Assembly (NCBI GenBank): GCA_905331475.1
Contig: CAJNYU010001567.1
Coordinates: forward strand, 1 to 64,000
Length of the DNA stretch: 64,000 nucleotides
Direction of reading: 5' to 3'
Origin: Rotaria socialis
Taxonomy: Eukaryota > Rotifera > Eurotatoria > Philodinida > Philodinidae
Numbering within the stretch: position 1 is the first letter of the stretch; every line of letters starts with the position of its first letter. Positions 50,201-61,829 of the stretch are shown piece after piece. The translations under genes were made by a program, and so were the position numbers. The notes under the pieces are model-generated. The model ran no database searches. It was not told where the DNA came from and worked only from the letters and a program-made list of their open reading frames with translations.

Positions 50201-51505
50201 GTTTTTCTTTAGAAAACAAAATATGAGCGGAGGAAAAAAATTTTAAAAAAGCATCACACTAAAATAGGTGCAAAATTGCAGCAAAATCTATTTCATGGTA
50301 TGTAGATGTCCAGTTAAAAATAAGTGAAAAACCGTAGATTATCTGCAAGGAAAAAAAGAGACAAACATCCATGTACCACCAGAAGACAAACATTTACAAG
50401 CATAGAAACGAAATTAGAGGAAAATGAAACAACTAACCATAATGGGTGGATCACCACAAAATATATCATAACAGAACGAACCCGGAGGACTATATCCATT
50501 TGGTAGAACACCCGTAAATAGCCAACTTCGTCGATCTAAAAATGTTTATAAAATGTTTCCAAGTAAATCATGTTCTAAACTCGGATCTACTTTCGATTTA
50601 TTAATTACCTAAATTAGCACTAGCTTTCCAGATTAACTCCCTTGTCTTTGTTTCAGTACGTTTGTCAATATCTTGATAATCGGCACGGCCAAAAAACAAA
50701 CCATCAAAGCCCATCTATAGACAATAAAAATTCATAGATTCTATAGTAAATCTATTACCTGAGCAAAAAGCGACGCTTGTTCACGTGAATGACCAAATGG
50801 ATCAATTTGCCAACCGATTTTCGGCCGAGCACATTCACCGAATTGATCACGCAAAAATTCCGCTCCTAAACTATGTTGATCAATAATTGAATTATAATGT
50901 GTCGATGCTTCATCGTTCATACACCAACCACCGGAAATAAATTCCAAACGGCCTAGATTCAAAAATCGTTTCTCAAGAGACTAAATTTAAAATTATCTAC
51001 CTTGATTAACAAAATTTTTGACTTTATTACGTGTGTCATTAGTTTGCTGATTCCACCAACGCCAAAAGAAGGCTATTTCAACATAAATAAAACGTCGATC
51101 AGGATTTTCTTCAAGCGAATGTATAACAGAATCGAGAATATACTGTACACCGGCATGTTGAATATTATTACGAGCTTAATTAGATTCGGCAAAACTCTTA
51201 TTTATATATCAACAATAAAAAAAAGCAGCAGTGAGATTATGTACCTCCGTAATAATACTGATCAACTGTTTTCAACCATCCAACATCGTCATGTGTGTGT
51301 GGGACAATATGAACATTGAGCTTTTTTGGATCACCTAAATTGCATGCCTAGGAAGTAAAATCATCACATTTTATTTATTGTTATGGTATAGAATCTAAAC
51401 TCATCTTACATCATAACCACAACCACTAGATGACTTTACCGGCAGTACTGCGAGGCAGAGAGAGCTAACGAGTAATACAAATGTAGAAGATTTTGAAATG
51501 TACAT
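47229..51505 (-). CDS. MAN2B1: Lysosomal alpha-mannosidase, GH38
   Basis: Nineteen exons join in frame to 991 aa, full length for the family: 51505-51410, 51347-51245, 51174-51001, 50952-50759, 50714-50609, 50535-50438, 50185-50114, 50064-49948, 49893-49629, 49573-49464, 49415-49290, 49240-49127, 49065-48942, 48888-48818, 48754-48649, 48601-48499, 48334-47982, 47928-47362, 47305-47229. Introns are 44-73 bp except introns 6 (252 bp) and 16 (164 bp). It cuts alpha-mannose from glycoprotein N-glycans in lysosomes. The signal peptide is in exon 1. Zinc-binding HTHDD is at about 49-53, the nucleophile Asp175 is in GWQIDPFGH, and the His of AQHHDAVSG at about 417 completes the metal site. It ends [14 protein letters not shown], a typical C-terminus. 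No break or missing residue was seen. Confidence 0.95.
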
Positions 51506-51896
51506 TGTTGAAAAACCACCACTGTGAAAAAACAGAATTCAAATTAATGAAGATTTACAATCAACTGAATCTACCGTCTGTGGTCAGTCTAGAATATCAA
51601 TACAAGGGGGAATGGTGTGTATCACAGTTCGATATCAAATAAATCTACAAAATCAAATAAAACGAGATTATATTGAGTAGTAAAACGCATAGATCTTCAC
51701 TATTTAGGCAAAACAAAAAAGATAAGCAGACGTTTGTTACAATAGCTGCGAGAAAATAAAATACAAATAAAATTTATAGTTCCACGTTTATAAATACTTT
51801 CAATGATCAGTGTCGGTTTATCACAAGAATATCAAAGTAAAATACGTTTCATCATATCACTTGAAAAATGGTACGTAAACACACGTATCCTATTAC
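51506..51896. other. Spacer between the mannosidase promoter and the JTB 3' end
   Basis: About 390 bp between two minus-strand genes. It should contain the JTB 3' untranslated region and the mannosidase promoter; no TATA box was identified. Confidence 0.45.
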
Positions 51897-52388
51897 TCAT
51901 TTATCACTCTCGCCTATTTGTCTTTTAATTTTTTCAACCATTTGTTTATCCAACGCCTTTTGTCGTCCATGAACACTTGCCATCGATAGCAAACCAATAA
52001 AAAATACAATACCCTGAAAAATCCAAAAGTTTTCTTTCTGAATACGAATCGGCACTGGGCATGCACGTGAAGCTTTTATATTTGACTTGCTACAAAGTAC
52101 GAGTTCTTTATAGCCTGTTGGTGAACAGCCATTTGCTTTCGAACGACGTTCATACGCTGTACATTTTTGGCAAAATGCTACAACTTCAATTGTTTCAGTC
52201 AGATAACATTCATTTGATTGTTGTTTATCGTCGAGTGAACTATTTGATGAATACGATATATAAGAGGTCGGAATAACGCGATCAAAAAATTTTGAATTTA
52301 GATGAGCAATAAATAAAACGCTTATTGTCACAAATAATAATGCAACAACACCAAAAATAAGACGACGACGCGTGACAAAATCAAACAT
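51897..52388 (-). CDS. JTB: JTB (jumping translocation breakpoint) family membrane protein
   Basis: A single-exon 163-aa protein. A hydrophobic segment at about residues 11-30 is a signal anchor or signal peptide. The luminal part has a Cys pattern typical of JTB: ECYLTETIEVVAFCQKC, then CSPTGY and the following single Cys residues at about 60-110. A second hydrophobic segment lies at about 122-142 and a short basic tail follows (RQKALDKQMVEKIKRQIGES). The GPTGY-like block CSPTGYKE and the tail LDKQMVEKIKRQI are the best identifiers. JTB is a conserved animal protein linked to mitochondria and cytokinesis; its chemistry is unknown. It lies in the same orientation as the mannosidase, about 390 bp downstream-to-upstream, with no sign of shared transcription. 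Confidence 0.88.
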   Translation of the reverse strand: MFDFVTRRRLIFGVVALLFVTISVLFIAHLNSKFFDRVIPTSYISYSSNSSLDDKQQSNECYLTETIEVVAFCQKCTAYERRSKANGCSPTGYKELVLCSKSNIKASRACPVPIRIQKENFWIFQGIVFFIGLLSMASVHGRQKALDKQMVEKIKRQIGESDK

Positions 52389-53569
52389 GACTAAAACGTC
52401 TATCTATAAATAGATAATTAACAGTCTAACTATGACATAGATGAAGCCTCTTTTCTAGCATTATAACAGAAATAGTAAAACTCTATTGATGATATGAAAT
52501 CTGAGAGTACTTTCCAAATATGCCCTGTTTTTTTTCTTCTTCGCTTGATATAAATATTGAAAATAATCAGTCACACAGCGTTTCTACTCAAAGCACTCGA
52601 CCTCATCAATAGATCGATGTTGGAGAGAAACGAGGTTAAGAAAAAAATCAATCAATCTATCTATCTGCATACACTTTGTTTCCATTGGAATAAAATGACA
52701 TCGAGCCTGTGTCAAAGGAAAAAGAGGTCGTTCGATACAGGAGCATACATTTTAATATGAAAAGATAAAATGAGCAAAAGAAAAATTCGTGCGACATCAT
52801 CAGCATTATGATTTTAAAATGGTTGACTATGAAAAATATATATTATCGAGTACATACTTCCGATTTCGAAGAAGATAGATGTTGATTATTCTGCTTGCTT
52901 AGTTTTTAAACCTCTTTTCAGCAAGGTAAGTACTTAGTTGGCCAGGATAACTCTGCATTTTTAAACTAATACTAAACGCGCTCTCTATCTCTCTCTCCTA
53001 TGTAATGTTTCTCTTGTAGTATGAGATCTTATTTTGATATTTTCTACAAGTTCTTCATAGTGATAATGTTCATCATAAGCGAAAGATCCTGTAATATACT
53101 GGTAGAAACCAATAATCGCTTGTTCGAGCAAGCAAACCATTTGATTTAATATGCAGTGAATACAACGATGAATTCGCATAGAGACTCATTGCACACATAG
53201 AGCTACTGTTAATTGTTTCAATCTATGCGTATGTTGGGATCCTCTTTTTTCCGTAGCCCTCCATACCTCTTTTGTTTTTGTTGAAGAAGTCTTCATGTTT
53301 GGTCAAAATAATTAGAATTATCATTATTGATATTTTTCTACAAAAAATTATTATTTTCAATCTGACTTGATCTCATGAACACATTTGTAGGAAGCATTCT
53401 ACTAAAGATTATGTTCAAGATATTTAATAACGTCATGGAACATTTCTAGTTCGAATGCATCTTTCCAAAGAGCGAATGAATCGTGGAAAGAATTCTCAAA
53501 ATGACGATCTTTTTTCTTTCGTTCAATGTTTCTATGATTATTAAGAAGTATATCATTGCTTATACTTTT
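52389..53569. other. Intergenic region
   Basis: About 1.2 kb; the left end holds the JTB promoter. A CT-rich run (CTCTCTATCTCTCTCTC) is at about 52981-52997. No gene was recognised. Confidence 0.45.
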
Positions 53570-53578
53570 ATTGACGAG

Positions 53579-54210
53579 TTATTCCAGGGCTTGTCCAAAT
53601 CTTCCAAAATCAAACATTTGAACGAGAGAATATATTAATACTTGACAACGAGGAACATTCACAGTATTCGAACTATTAGCAAATCGCATCGCAATAACAG
53701 CAGCTAGATTTCTACCTAATAGGAAAAAATTATGATTGAAAGAAAATTTTATGAGAAACATAAGACTGAAATGCTAGCTGAATCGCATGAAATAGCAACA
53801 CGTTTTTGATCAATATTAAGTTTTTCTGCATGATTTGCATCGAGAATATGCTGAATTTACTTTAAAACAATTATCAAATCCAGCTGGGAAGGATATTCAG
53901 GTGCAAGATGATATCTTTATATGAAAATGTTCGATCATTGCGGCAGTCATCAATCGAAAGTTATTCAACAGCTAATGTACATGCTATTGGATGATGTGTA
54001 TTTCTGAAATAATAAATTATTCAAAAACTTTCAGTTCTATAATAAATCAAAGCACACTGATTAATTGAACTGATATAAAATATTCCTCGATGATAATAAA
54101 TGATAGCGGGGAAACGTTTTGTCTGATCATTATTTACTACATTTATTGGGGTGTAAATACGGACAGGTATACCTTCAATCGATATGAAAAATCTTTGTGG
54201 AAGAAGTCAA
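53579..54210 (-). pseudogene. Decayed arylacetamide-deacetylase-like esterase (hormone-sensitive lipase group)
   Basis: On the minus strand the blocks follow the esterase order: EGIPVRIYTP (near 54165), then AIIYYHRGIFYIS (near 54095), where the family needs the oxyanion loop HGGG, then LAPEYP (near 53900), LNIDQKRVAISCDSA (near 53800) where GDSAG holds the nucleophile, and finally GRNLAAVIAMRFANSS plus VLIYSLVQMF (near 53700-53590). Stops and frame changes separate the blocks. The GDSAG motif seems split by an intron whose acceptor (CCTATTAG) survives while its donor is no longer GT. Gly to Arg in the oxyanion loop and Gly to Cys before the nucleophile would kill activity. After VQMF the match is lost. 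Living relatives hydrolyse lipid or drug esters at the ER. Confidence 0.75.
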
Positions 54211-54659
54211 ACTAAAAGTTTTCAGTATTCGTTTAAATTATACTGATTTTCTTGGTTTGATATACATAACACTCATTCGTTGAATATACCATCCAGGAAC
54301 AAATACTGAACATTTCAGACATGTCACTCTATAAAATCAAGCAAATAGTCAATGATACAATCTTTAAACTTCCCTAGTATACAGGACAATACGCGTTAGA
54401 ATAAATGTACTGTAATTAATTAGATTGCAGTTAACTTGTTGCATAAGAAAGAGGCCAAGAAAATAGAGGACTATTCTAGACGGATATAAATACAACAAAC
54501 TTGACGACTTTCACTTCGACACGAAGTATACGAATACGGTTTATTTGTGCAAGCCCATCACTATTTCGTACATGGCAAAAATAACTACTAAAATACTACT
54601 GAAGACTGCCAAACATTGAAGTTTTCGAATCATGCTTGTCATTCCGATTCAGAAGAGAA
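54211..54659. other. Intergenic region
   Basis: 450 bp upstream of the dead esterase. It may include lost N-terminal exons of that gene; no clear coding block was seen. Confidence 0.35.
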
Positions 54660-54881
54660 CCCAGTCAGACAAGCGTTGAAAAAACGGTGTTTTTACTCGT
54701 AAAAAACGCACACTAACGTTTCATGAAATTTGAGTTTTTTTCGGCAAATAAAGGAAGCTTGCGGATGACAAATTCGAAAAAATCATTTGATTCGAACCAA
54801 AAAAATAAGCTTTAATGGATCAAAATGTGAACCTTTTACGCGTAAAAACACCGGATTTTTCAACGCTTGTCTGACTGGGAA
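54660..54881. mobile_element. MITE with about 45-bp terminal inverted repeats (second family)
   Basis: CCCAGTCAGACAAGCGTTGA at the left end (54660 on) reappears as its reverse complement at the right end, finishing at 54881. Pairing continues inward with only a few mismatches through a CGGTGTTTTTAC stretch, about 45 bp in all. The body is about 222 bp and non-coding. A clear target duplication is not visible. It is unrelated in sequence to the MITE at 24336-24480. Confidence 0.82.
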
Positions 54882-55163
54882 GGGAAGATAGAAAGCGTGT
54901 GTTCCATTGGTGAAGTAACTATCCAATGAAATTCCAATTCTCGATTTATGTAAAATAAAAATAAAAATCATAAAAATAAATTAATAAAAATAAAAATATT
55001 TCAATCCGTTAAACCTTTAATTTTTTCGAAGAAGCTGTAAATAACCAATAGTGACAAAGAACTTTAATACCGTGTCTCTAGTCATTCATTCTGTTTATTT
55101 GTTTTCATTATTCATTCTTCATTCAAAATAGTCGTGACAGATATTCACATCCACCTATTAAAT

Positions 55164-56226
55164 ATGGATTTAAATACATCAATTGGAAATAATAATGGTG
55201 CTGTATTGCATGCTGATGCTGCACTCAGTCCAAATGGTCAAGAAAATGTCTCAGACTCTCTTTTGGATACATCAGAAATGGGCGATGAAGCTGATCTTGA
55301 AACAATGCGCAAGCGTATAAGAGAAATGGAAGAAGAAGCTGAAAAATTGAAGCAAATGCAACTTGAAGTAGAAAAACAAATGCAATTGCCAAGTACACCT
55401 GGTACACGTAAGATTTATTTTGTTTTGTTTGAAAAATTAAAAAAAATATTTTTATCTATTAATTTTAGCTACATTTCCAACGATTGAAGAAAAAATGGAT
55501 GCTGATCAACGATCAGTTTATGTTGGAAACGTATGTTGACGAAAAATAAAATCGTATTCACAATAATTTTTCTATTTCTATTTTAGGTTGATTATTCAGC
55601 AACAGCACAAGAACTTGAAAATCATTTTCATGGTTGTGGTTCTATTCATAGAGTTACTATTTTATGCGATAAATTCACTGGCCAACCAAAAGGGTATGAT
55701 AGCTATAGTTACTTCGTTGATTGTCTATTTTGCAAAGATTCAATAGAATATTAATGAGCTGGGAAACACTCTGAAATTTTCAGCCGAGAAGAATTCGTTT
55801 TTTACATATGTTATTTTTTACTTTTAGCTTTGCTTATGTTGAATTTTCCGACAAAGAGTCTATACAGACTGCTACTGCTCTTGACGATTCATTATTCAAA
55901 GGACGTCAGATAAAAGTAAATAAATTTATGAATAAGTTTTCTGTATTTTGTTAACGTGAAAAATTTAGGTAACTGAAAAACGAACCAATCGTCCTGGTGT
56001 ATCATCAACTGATCGACCACCTCGTGGTGCACTACGTGGTTTTGGCCGTGGTCGATTTCCACGCGGTGGTGCTGCCTACATGCCATATGTATCTGCTCCT
56101 TATCGAGGCCGTGCTTCTCGACCGTTTTTTCGGTAAGATAAAAGAAAATGATCATTCTAAATAAGTTTTGTTTTCTTCTCTTCTAGTGGTCGTGGTCGTT
56201 CAAGTTATTTTTATTCACCTTATTGA
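55164..56226 (+). CDS. PABPN1: Nuclear poly(A)-binding protein
   Basis: Six exons (55164-55407, 55469-55530, 55587-55693, 55828-55915, 55969-56132, 56187-56226) join in frame to 234 aa. PABPN1 binds growing poly(A) tails in the nucleus and sets their length with poly(A) polymerase. The acidic N-terminus leads to a coiled coil ([20 protein letters not shown], about 50-70), which stimulates the polymerase in other animals. One RRM follows at about 97-172, with RNP2 VYVGNV and RNP1 GFAYVEF. The C-terminus is Arg/Gly-rich ([23 protein letters not shown]), the usual methylated region, and ends in SPY. The start is ATG 55164, since the upstream GTG in frame is not needed. There is no N-terminal alanine run as in mammals. 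Introns are 53-134 bp. Confidence 0.95.
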
Positions 56227-56689
56227 AAAGATGAAACTCAACTGAATCGGTTTTGTTCCGTCGTCGTTCTTCTTCTTCTATTTTCACTAGCACGAAATAG
56301 GCTCACAAAAAACCTGTCTTTGGACTACAATTAATGCACACCTGTTTCGTTCGGTGAGAATACATAATGTTCTTTTTCTTTGTTTTTCTTTCACTTGTAG
56401 CTGTTTTTTGTGCTTATGAATCTATATGTTTACTTCTTCTCATCATCGTGGCAAAAGAAAATTGTTGTATAAAAAAAAAGAAAGAAAGAAATATGAAAAG
56501 CCACTAAAATCTCTATTTATCATATGGGTTTTACTTAGTCTATTTTCCTTTACTTTTTTCATCATTTGAGGATTATCAAGCACTAATCGATTTTTCTTTT
56601 TATTTAAAAAAAAAGACATAGGGCATTGTCGGCGAATTCTCATGTGGTGGCGACGTCTTGACCTACTACATTCGACCTTTCACATTTAT

Positions 56690-56900
56690 CTAAAAAAAAA
56701 GAATTTTAAAATTAAAAAAAAAGGAAAAAATTAAATAAAAAAAAGCAAAATAATAAATAAAAAAAGGAAAAAAAATAAAGATAAAAAGAAAAAAAAATAA
56801 AGATAAAAAAGAAGAAGAAAAAAATAAAGATAAAAATAAGCAAAAAATAAATAAAGATAAAAAAAAGGAAAAAATAATAGTAATAATAAAATGTAACGGT
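56690..56900 (+). repeat. A-rich low-complexity tract
   Basis: About 200 bp dominated by AAAAATAAAGATAAAA-like words with scattered G. It lies about 460 bp after the PABPN1 stop codon and could be in its 3' untranslated region or be a degraded poly(A) microsatellite. The minus-strand frame through it is a run of Phe/Tyr/Leu and is an artefact. Confidence 0.75.
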
Positions 56901-58129
56901 CTTTATACTTCCACGCACAAACAAACTGATGGATATCAATGATAAAAAGTAATGTAATTTCTTGTTTCTGTTTATTGTCATTCGTTTTTTATGATTTTTA
57001 TAAGATATTTTTTGAAATATATTTAAACAGTGAATTCCAATACAAGCTCTCTATTGATTATATCACAATCAACTAGGGCAGAGTATTTTCTCGCTCTTGT
57101 TCGGAAAAGATATTTCTCATGAGGGAACTATTGTCATACGAATATTTATTCACACAGTAACGTAAGTAATGGATAATAAAAACGAGATTTTATATTAAGA
57201 AATTATTTCTTCATTTTATGAGAGTTCAGCAAAAATACTGTAAACTTTGCTGATGTGTATTTGAGTAATGCAAAGAAATATATTATCATTTTGTGGAATT
57301 CTCGCTAGTCGTCATGAAAGCATTTGTTTGAATAATTTAGTTTTGCATATTGAAAACAATTTCTCGTTAACTACGAGCTCACCAGGAAAGCTACACAATT
57401 AATATAGTCTTATCGTAGCGGTGTTGAAAGTCTAATTGTCAATTCATCAATCGTTACATCTATGTTTTGATTGAAGGTCAGAATATTTACATTAAATGAA
57501 TTTTCTAAATATCTGATGTTTACAACCGTAATAAGTGTATTCGAAACTGCTGATTAATATAGGTTTTTTTTACTAATGTTTAAGCTCGTTTTTAAAATAT
57601 CAGTTAGTGTATTAAGTAGAATTGCTTCAGTACAATGTATCGATGACGCGAATTGATATTACAATAGGATCAAAAAGTATCGTTTCATGTGACGTCAATT
57701 GGCTCGGCAGATGCACATGCGCATGGCTCAAATACAACGAAAAAATTAATCTCCAGAAAAATGGGATGAGTCATCAATGACGTATTTGACTACGTTCGAT
57801 GCTTTTCTTTCTAATCGAGCTACTCTGTTGATATTTACAAGAGCTTATGTAGTAAAATTAAACTTGATTTAAACAATATATCTTTTCTAATGATTAAGAA
57901 CTATTTTTTGTTCATCCTATTTTCTCGCAGAGACACAAAAATGAAGTCTTGTGCTGTGGTTATTCTCATTGTGAAGAAAAGCATTCCAATATACATAAAT
58001 GAAGGATATTTTTCGCTTTCTCGAATTGTGAAAGTCTTCCAGAGAAAAAAAACTTACACCGAATATCATGTCTTCAATGCAGTTTAGATTTTATATTTAC
58101 TCCGTTAATTTATTTCAAAAGTTTCGCGT
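56901..58129. other. Intergenic region
   Basis: About 1.2 kb with no recognised gene. The 65-codon plus-strand frame at 57890-58087 has no motifs. Confidence 0.4.
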
Positions 58130-58213
<84 letters not shown>

Positions 58214-58234
58214 NNNNNNNNNNCCCCCCCCCCC
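58130..58234. other. Assembly gap: poly-G, ten N, poly-C
   Basis: 84 G (58130-58213) are followed by 10 N and 11 C. Such a run is very unlikely in an AT-rich genome and a G-run opposite a C-run around N suggests a badly closed gap or a sequencing artefact. A real G-tract of unknown length cannot be excluded. The Pro-rich frame read through it should be ignored. Confidence 0.9.
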
Positions 58235-58713
58235 ATGATATTTATTGTTCGCGATAAAAGCGTGTTTTTTGTCAAATGTCACGAAATATATGATATTCGA
58301 TATAAATACACTCGTAGATGCAATCAGTTTACTAGTCAACCATAAAGAAAGGTATGATATTCCTGTGAGACAAGAAGCATTGGCCAGCTGTCGATAAATA
58401 GTCAAAAATATGATCAATCTTTGTTTACGTTAAATTTGCTTTTCTATTTGCCATGAAATACCAATTGCAAACACAGTCGATCATTTAACGGATATTACTC
58501 ATTTCACAGGCGTGCCTTTTTTCCAATTAATTAATGCTACATTCTTTATCATGTTGACGTCGTTTTCTCGCTAAAATCTACAGGTAACTACAACGAAGAA
58601 GGTATATGGTTACTTACGAAAGAATATAAATGTATCGACATTAATTCTTACTCACGCATTTATAAATATACATTTTTATTCAATAATTCTAATGAGTAAT
58701 AAATATCTCTAAT
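58235..58713. other. Promoter-side region of the lipase gene
   Basis: About 480 bp, AT-rich, without coding signal. It should include the promoter and 5' untranslated region of the next gene. Confidence 0.4.
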
Positions 58714-59574
58714 ATGAAAGCCTTTGAATTATTGTCACATGATGGCCTTCGCATTTCTGCCTTTGATTGGCCATCTTATGAACATCCCGATTCGCCAACT
58801 GCTGTAATTATACTTATTCATGGTGTTGCAGAATACAGCGGCCGATACGAACATGTTGCACACTTTTTTAATGGAAACAATATGGCAATGGTTTCAATGG
58901 ATCTTCGCGGACATGGTTTAAGTGAAGGAAAACATGTTTTTATATCAACATCTGAAATCATATTTCAAGATATGGATTTACTAATAAACGAAGTACGATC
59001 ACGATATTCATCGTGTCCAGCTATTCTCTACGGACATTCGATGGGTGGAAATTTGGTTTTATCTTATACACTCAATCGATATCCGAATGCATCGGACAAA
59101 TGTCCATATCAAGCTCTAGTTGTGTCGAGTCCTTGGATTCGTCTAGCTGGATATCTGCAACCGCCTCGTGCTGTTGATGCATTGATTCGAAAAATGGGTC
59201 AATTGAGTCCAACTTTAAAATTTCCACTTCGATTCGATCCGTCCATGATATCACGTGATGAAACGACGATTCTTGCTTATAACGAGGATCCCCATATACG
59301 TCGATCGACAACATTATCACTTGCTCATTCAGTGGGCAGCATGGCAAAAATGCTTGATCGATCATCGTGTACATTTCATATGCCTGTATTACTTCAACAC
59401 GGTAGTGCGGATGCAATAACAAGTCATAATGCAAGTTTGAAATTTGCTAATCGAGGAAAAAATATTCAGTTTAAAAGTTGGAATAATTGTTATCATGAAT
59501 TACATAATGAACCTGAAAAAGATTATATATTTGGTTTTACATTACGTTGGATTTACGATAAAATTCTAGACTAG
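58714..59574 (+). CDS. MGLL: Monoacylglycerol-lipase-like alpha/beta hydrolase
   Basis: A single-exon 286-aa serine hydrolase. MGL-type enzymes split monoacylglycerols into glycerol and fatty acid, including endocannabinoid 2-AG in vertebrates. HGVAEYSGRYEHVA (about 36-49) carries the oxyanion-hole region, SMDLRGHGLSEG (61-72) is the usual second block, and YGHSMGG gives the nucleophile Ser109. Asp233 in HGSADAITS and His261 in CYHELHNE complete the triad. A lid-like region lies between about 140 and 200. Length and motif order match animal and bacterial MGL; there is no signal peptide, so it is probably cytosolic or loosely membrane-bound. The lack of introns is unusual beside its spliced neighbours but JTB also has none. 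Confidence 0.9.
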   Translation: MKAFELLSHDGLRISAFDWPSYEHPDSPTAVIILIHGVAEYSGRYEHVAHFFNGNNMAMVSMDLRGHGLSEGKHVFISTSEIIFQDMDLLINEVRSRYSSCPAILYGHSMGGNLVLSYTLNRYPNASDKCPYQALVVSSPWIRLAGYLQPPRAVDALIRKMGQLSPTLKFPLRFDPSMISRDETTILAYNEDPHIRRSTTLSLAHSVGSMAKMLDRSSCTFHMPVLLQHGSADAITSHNASLKFANRGKNIQFKSWNNCYHELHNEPEKDYIFGFTLRWIYDKILD

Positions 59575-61829
59575 ATAGATAGTTCCTCTTGGAGAGAAAT
59601 GTATCCTTGTTTTTCTCTGTATTATTTTTCAGTACTACATGTCCTGGAGGCATCTAATTCAAGAGAAGAAGAAAAAGACATTACTAAATATGACATGTTC
59701 TTTTTTTAGTTCTATTTATATAAACAGCAGCTTGCTGCTTTGTACCTACGGGTTTTATTCTAATATTTATAGTAGTACTTTCTTTTTTTTGAAATGTCAT
59801 TTTCTAATGAATTTTTGTTATATCATGCTTTGCATCTATATGAATGTGTCTTCTTGTCTTTCATCAAAAATAGTTAATAGCATTGGCTAATTGAACATTT
59901 GTTGTTTGTCTTTGTTTATTTGTTAATATATTATGTAGAACATGATGATTGAAATGCACTATATATCATGATAGAGTTATTTAAAACGACGCCTATAATC
60001 ATTTTCTGTAGGAAAATCGCACATTGAAAATCAATTGTATTCGAAATATATTTATGAAATGTTTGTTCGATTTGAAAATCGAAAAGCGTACTCTAGTAAC
60101 TTAACTGATGTACAATGTTGACACAGAGTTACAATGAGTATTGTAATATTGATGTATAAACAAATGAGAATCTCACCAAAAAAAAAAGCTACAGCAAAAC
60201 AGATGCTATCGTACATCGGACATCGAAGGACTCCTTTATTTGATTTTAAGGGAACTCATGTGATTCTCCTTACAGTTCAATCTAAGGAATCAGAGCGTTT
60301 AATTTCTCCAAGAAATCGGAATTTTTTACAATAACTATTGCCTATAAACGTTCTCATACAGGAAAAAAAACAAGATTAACTATCATCATCGAACCAAAAA
60401 ATATATTTTGTTTTGTCTCATTTATATTCATTAATGTTGTTTATTCGCAGTATATCGTACAGTATCATTAATAGTTCATTATCAACAAACGATTTCGATA
60501 TCTATGATAAATAACTCTACTGATTTATATTTTTTATCTAAGATAACGAATTTTCTAAAATTTCAGCTTGCTAATGCAGTATTACAAATTATTTCTTGTA
60601 TACTATTTAGACCAAATATAGCACTCGATATTTATAAATAGAAAATACATCTCTGACACAATGAGAACGCGTAAATAATGCACTTCCTCTTTTTTGTTTT
60701 GGACGCAATAACACATTGATACGGAATGTGCGTATCATTCCCTCTGCGCCAACTGCGCCATAAACATAAAACAAACTATGAACAAAACAAAGCTCTTAAC
60801 ACGAATGTTTATATGAAACATATCAATAAGAATAATATAAATAAACAAATAACGCAAGCACCATAGAATGAACTTGTGCATGAATATCATAACATATGTA
60901 GCTATTAATTATCTGAGAAAACAAAACAATCTAGAGAAACGAGTTACGATAGACTACTACGACTACAGTCGGTCGTTACTCGATCCAAATACAAGAGAGA
61001 AGAAAGAACAATAGAAGATAAATCTAACAGAACGACTGATATATCTCTTATCCGAAGTTGGTTTGCCGATAACGGAGAATCATTTGATGTTAAAAAAAAC
61101 ACTTGGTAATTGCGTATACACATTTATTTTTATCGTCGCTAATGCTATCATTTGGCTGATGGGTTGAGTATAGTTTTGTTTTATGAGGATCTATTTCTTA
61201 AATTTAGTTCTATGCCATAAAAGTAAGTTCATCCGTGTTCTTTTTTGTAATAATAGAAAATTACATGAAGATAAATTTGCATACCTCGAATTTCTCCACA
61301 GGAATGTTTATTTATTGTTCTCATTAATATATGACTTTTAATTGCGACCTTGTTCTTCATCACTCATCATTTATAAAAGAAAATACTACTTCATATAAGT
61401 GTTGTTTTTCTTTGTTCTTAACAAATATCAACAATCTTTCATTTCGTACCATTGATATTGGCCATATTCTGATTAGTACAGGACAAATGTTTTGATTTGC
61501 TTTTTGTTGTCTTATTAATTTTTCCAATACTAGACACACATACAAAAAAAATCGATGATAGACCTCGAAAGGTCCTATTAAAAAGCTATATATATATATA
61601 TATATAAGACACGCAAAAACAACACAAGAGGTGGTTACATTAAGGATCTATCAACTACTAGCAAGGAGAAAGGAACGATTAGAGATCGTCTACGCTGGTT
61701 GATGGCAGATGGTTATTTAGAGGAAAACATAGAAAACTGATTTGTATCATCGGAAGTACTTTCTTTCATTGATTTTTAAAAAAGAAATACAAAGTTATGA
61801 TTCTTTTTCAATTTAATTTTAGTATAATT
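59575..61829. other. 2.2-kb intergenic region with TA microsatellite
   Basis: A (TA)n run lies at about 61586-61606. From about 61620 to 61740 a plus-strand frame of about 40 codons is open (containing KGTIRDRLRWLMADGYLEE) and ends in TGA; it has no upstream ATG and may be a remnant exon. Before ATG 61830 there is an acceptor (TTTAATTTTAG ending at about 61821). Nothing else was recognised. Confidence 0.4.

Noticed and set aside
53452..53466. tRNA B-box-like GTTCGAATG
   Set aside because: It lacks the full B-box consensus, an A box at the right distance and any cloverleaf.
56712..56981. Phe/Tyr-rich membrane-like frame
   Set aside because: It is the reverse translation of the A-rich tract.
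58115..58417. Pro-rich minus-strand frame
   Set aside because: It is the translation of the poly-G and N assembly gap.
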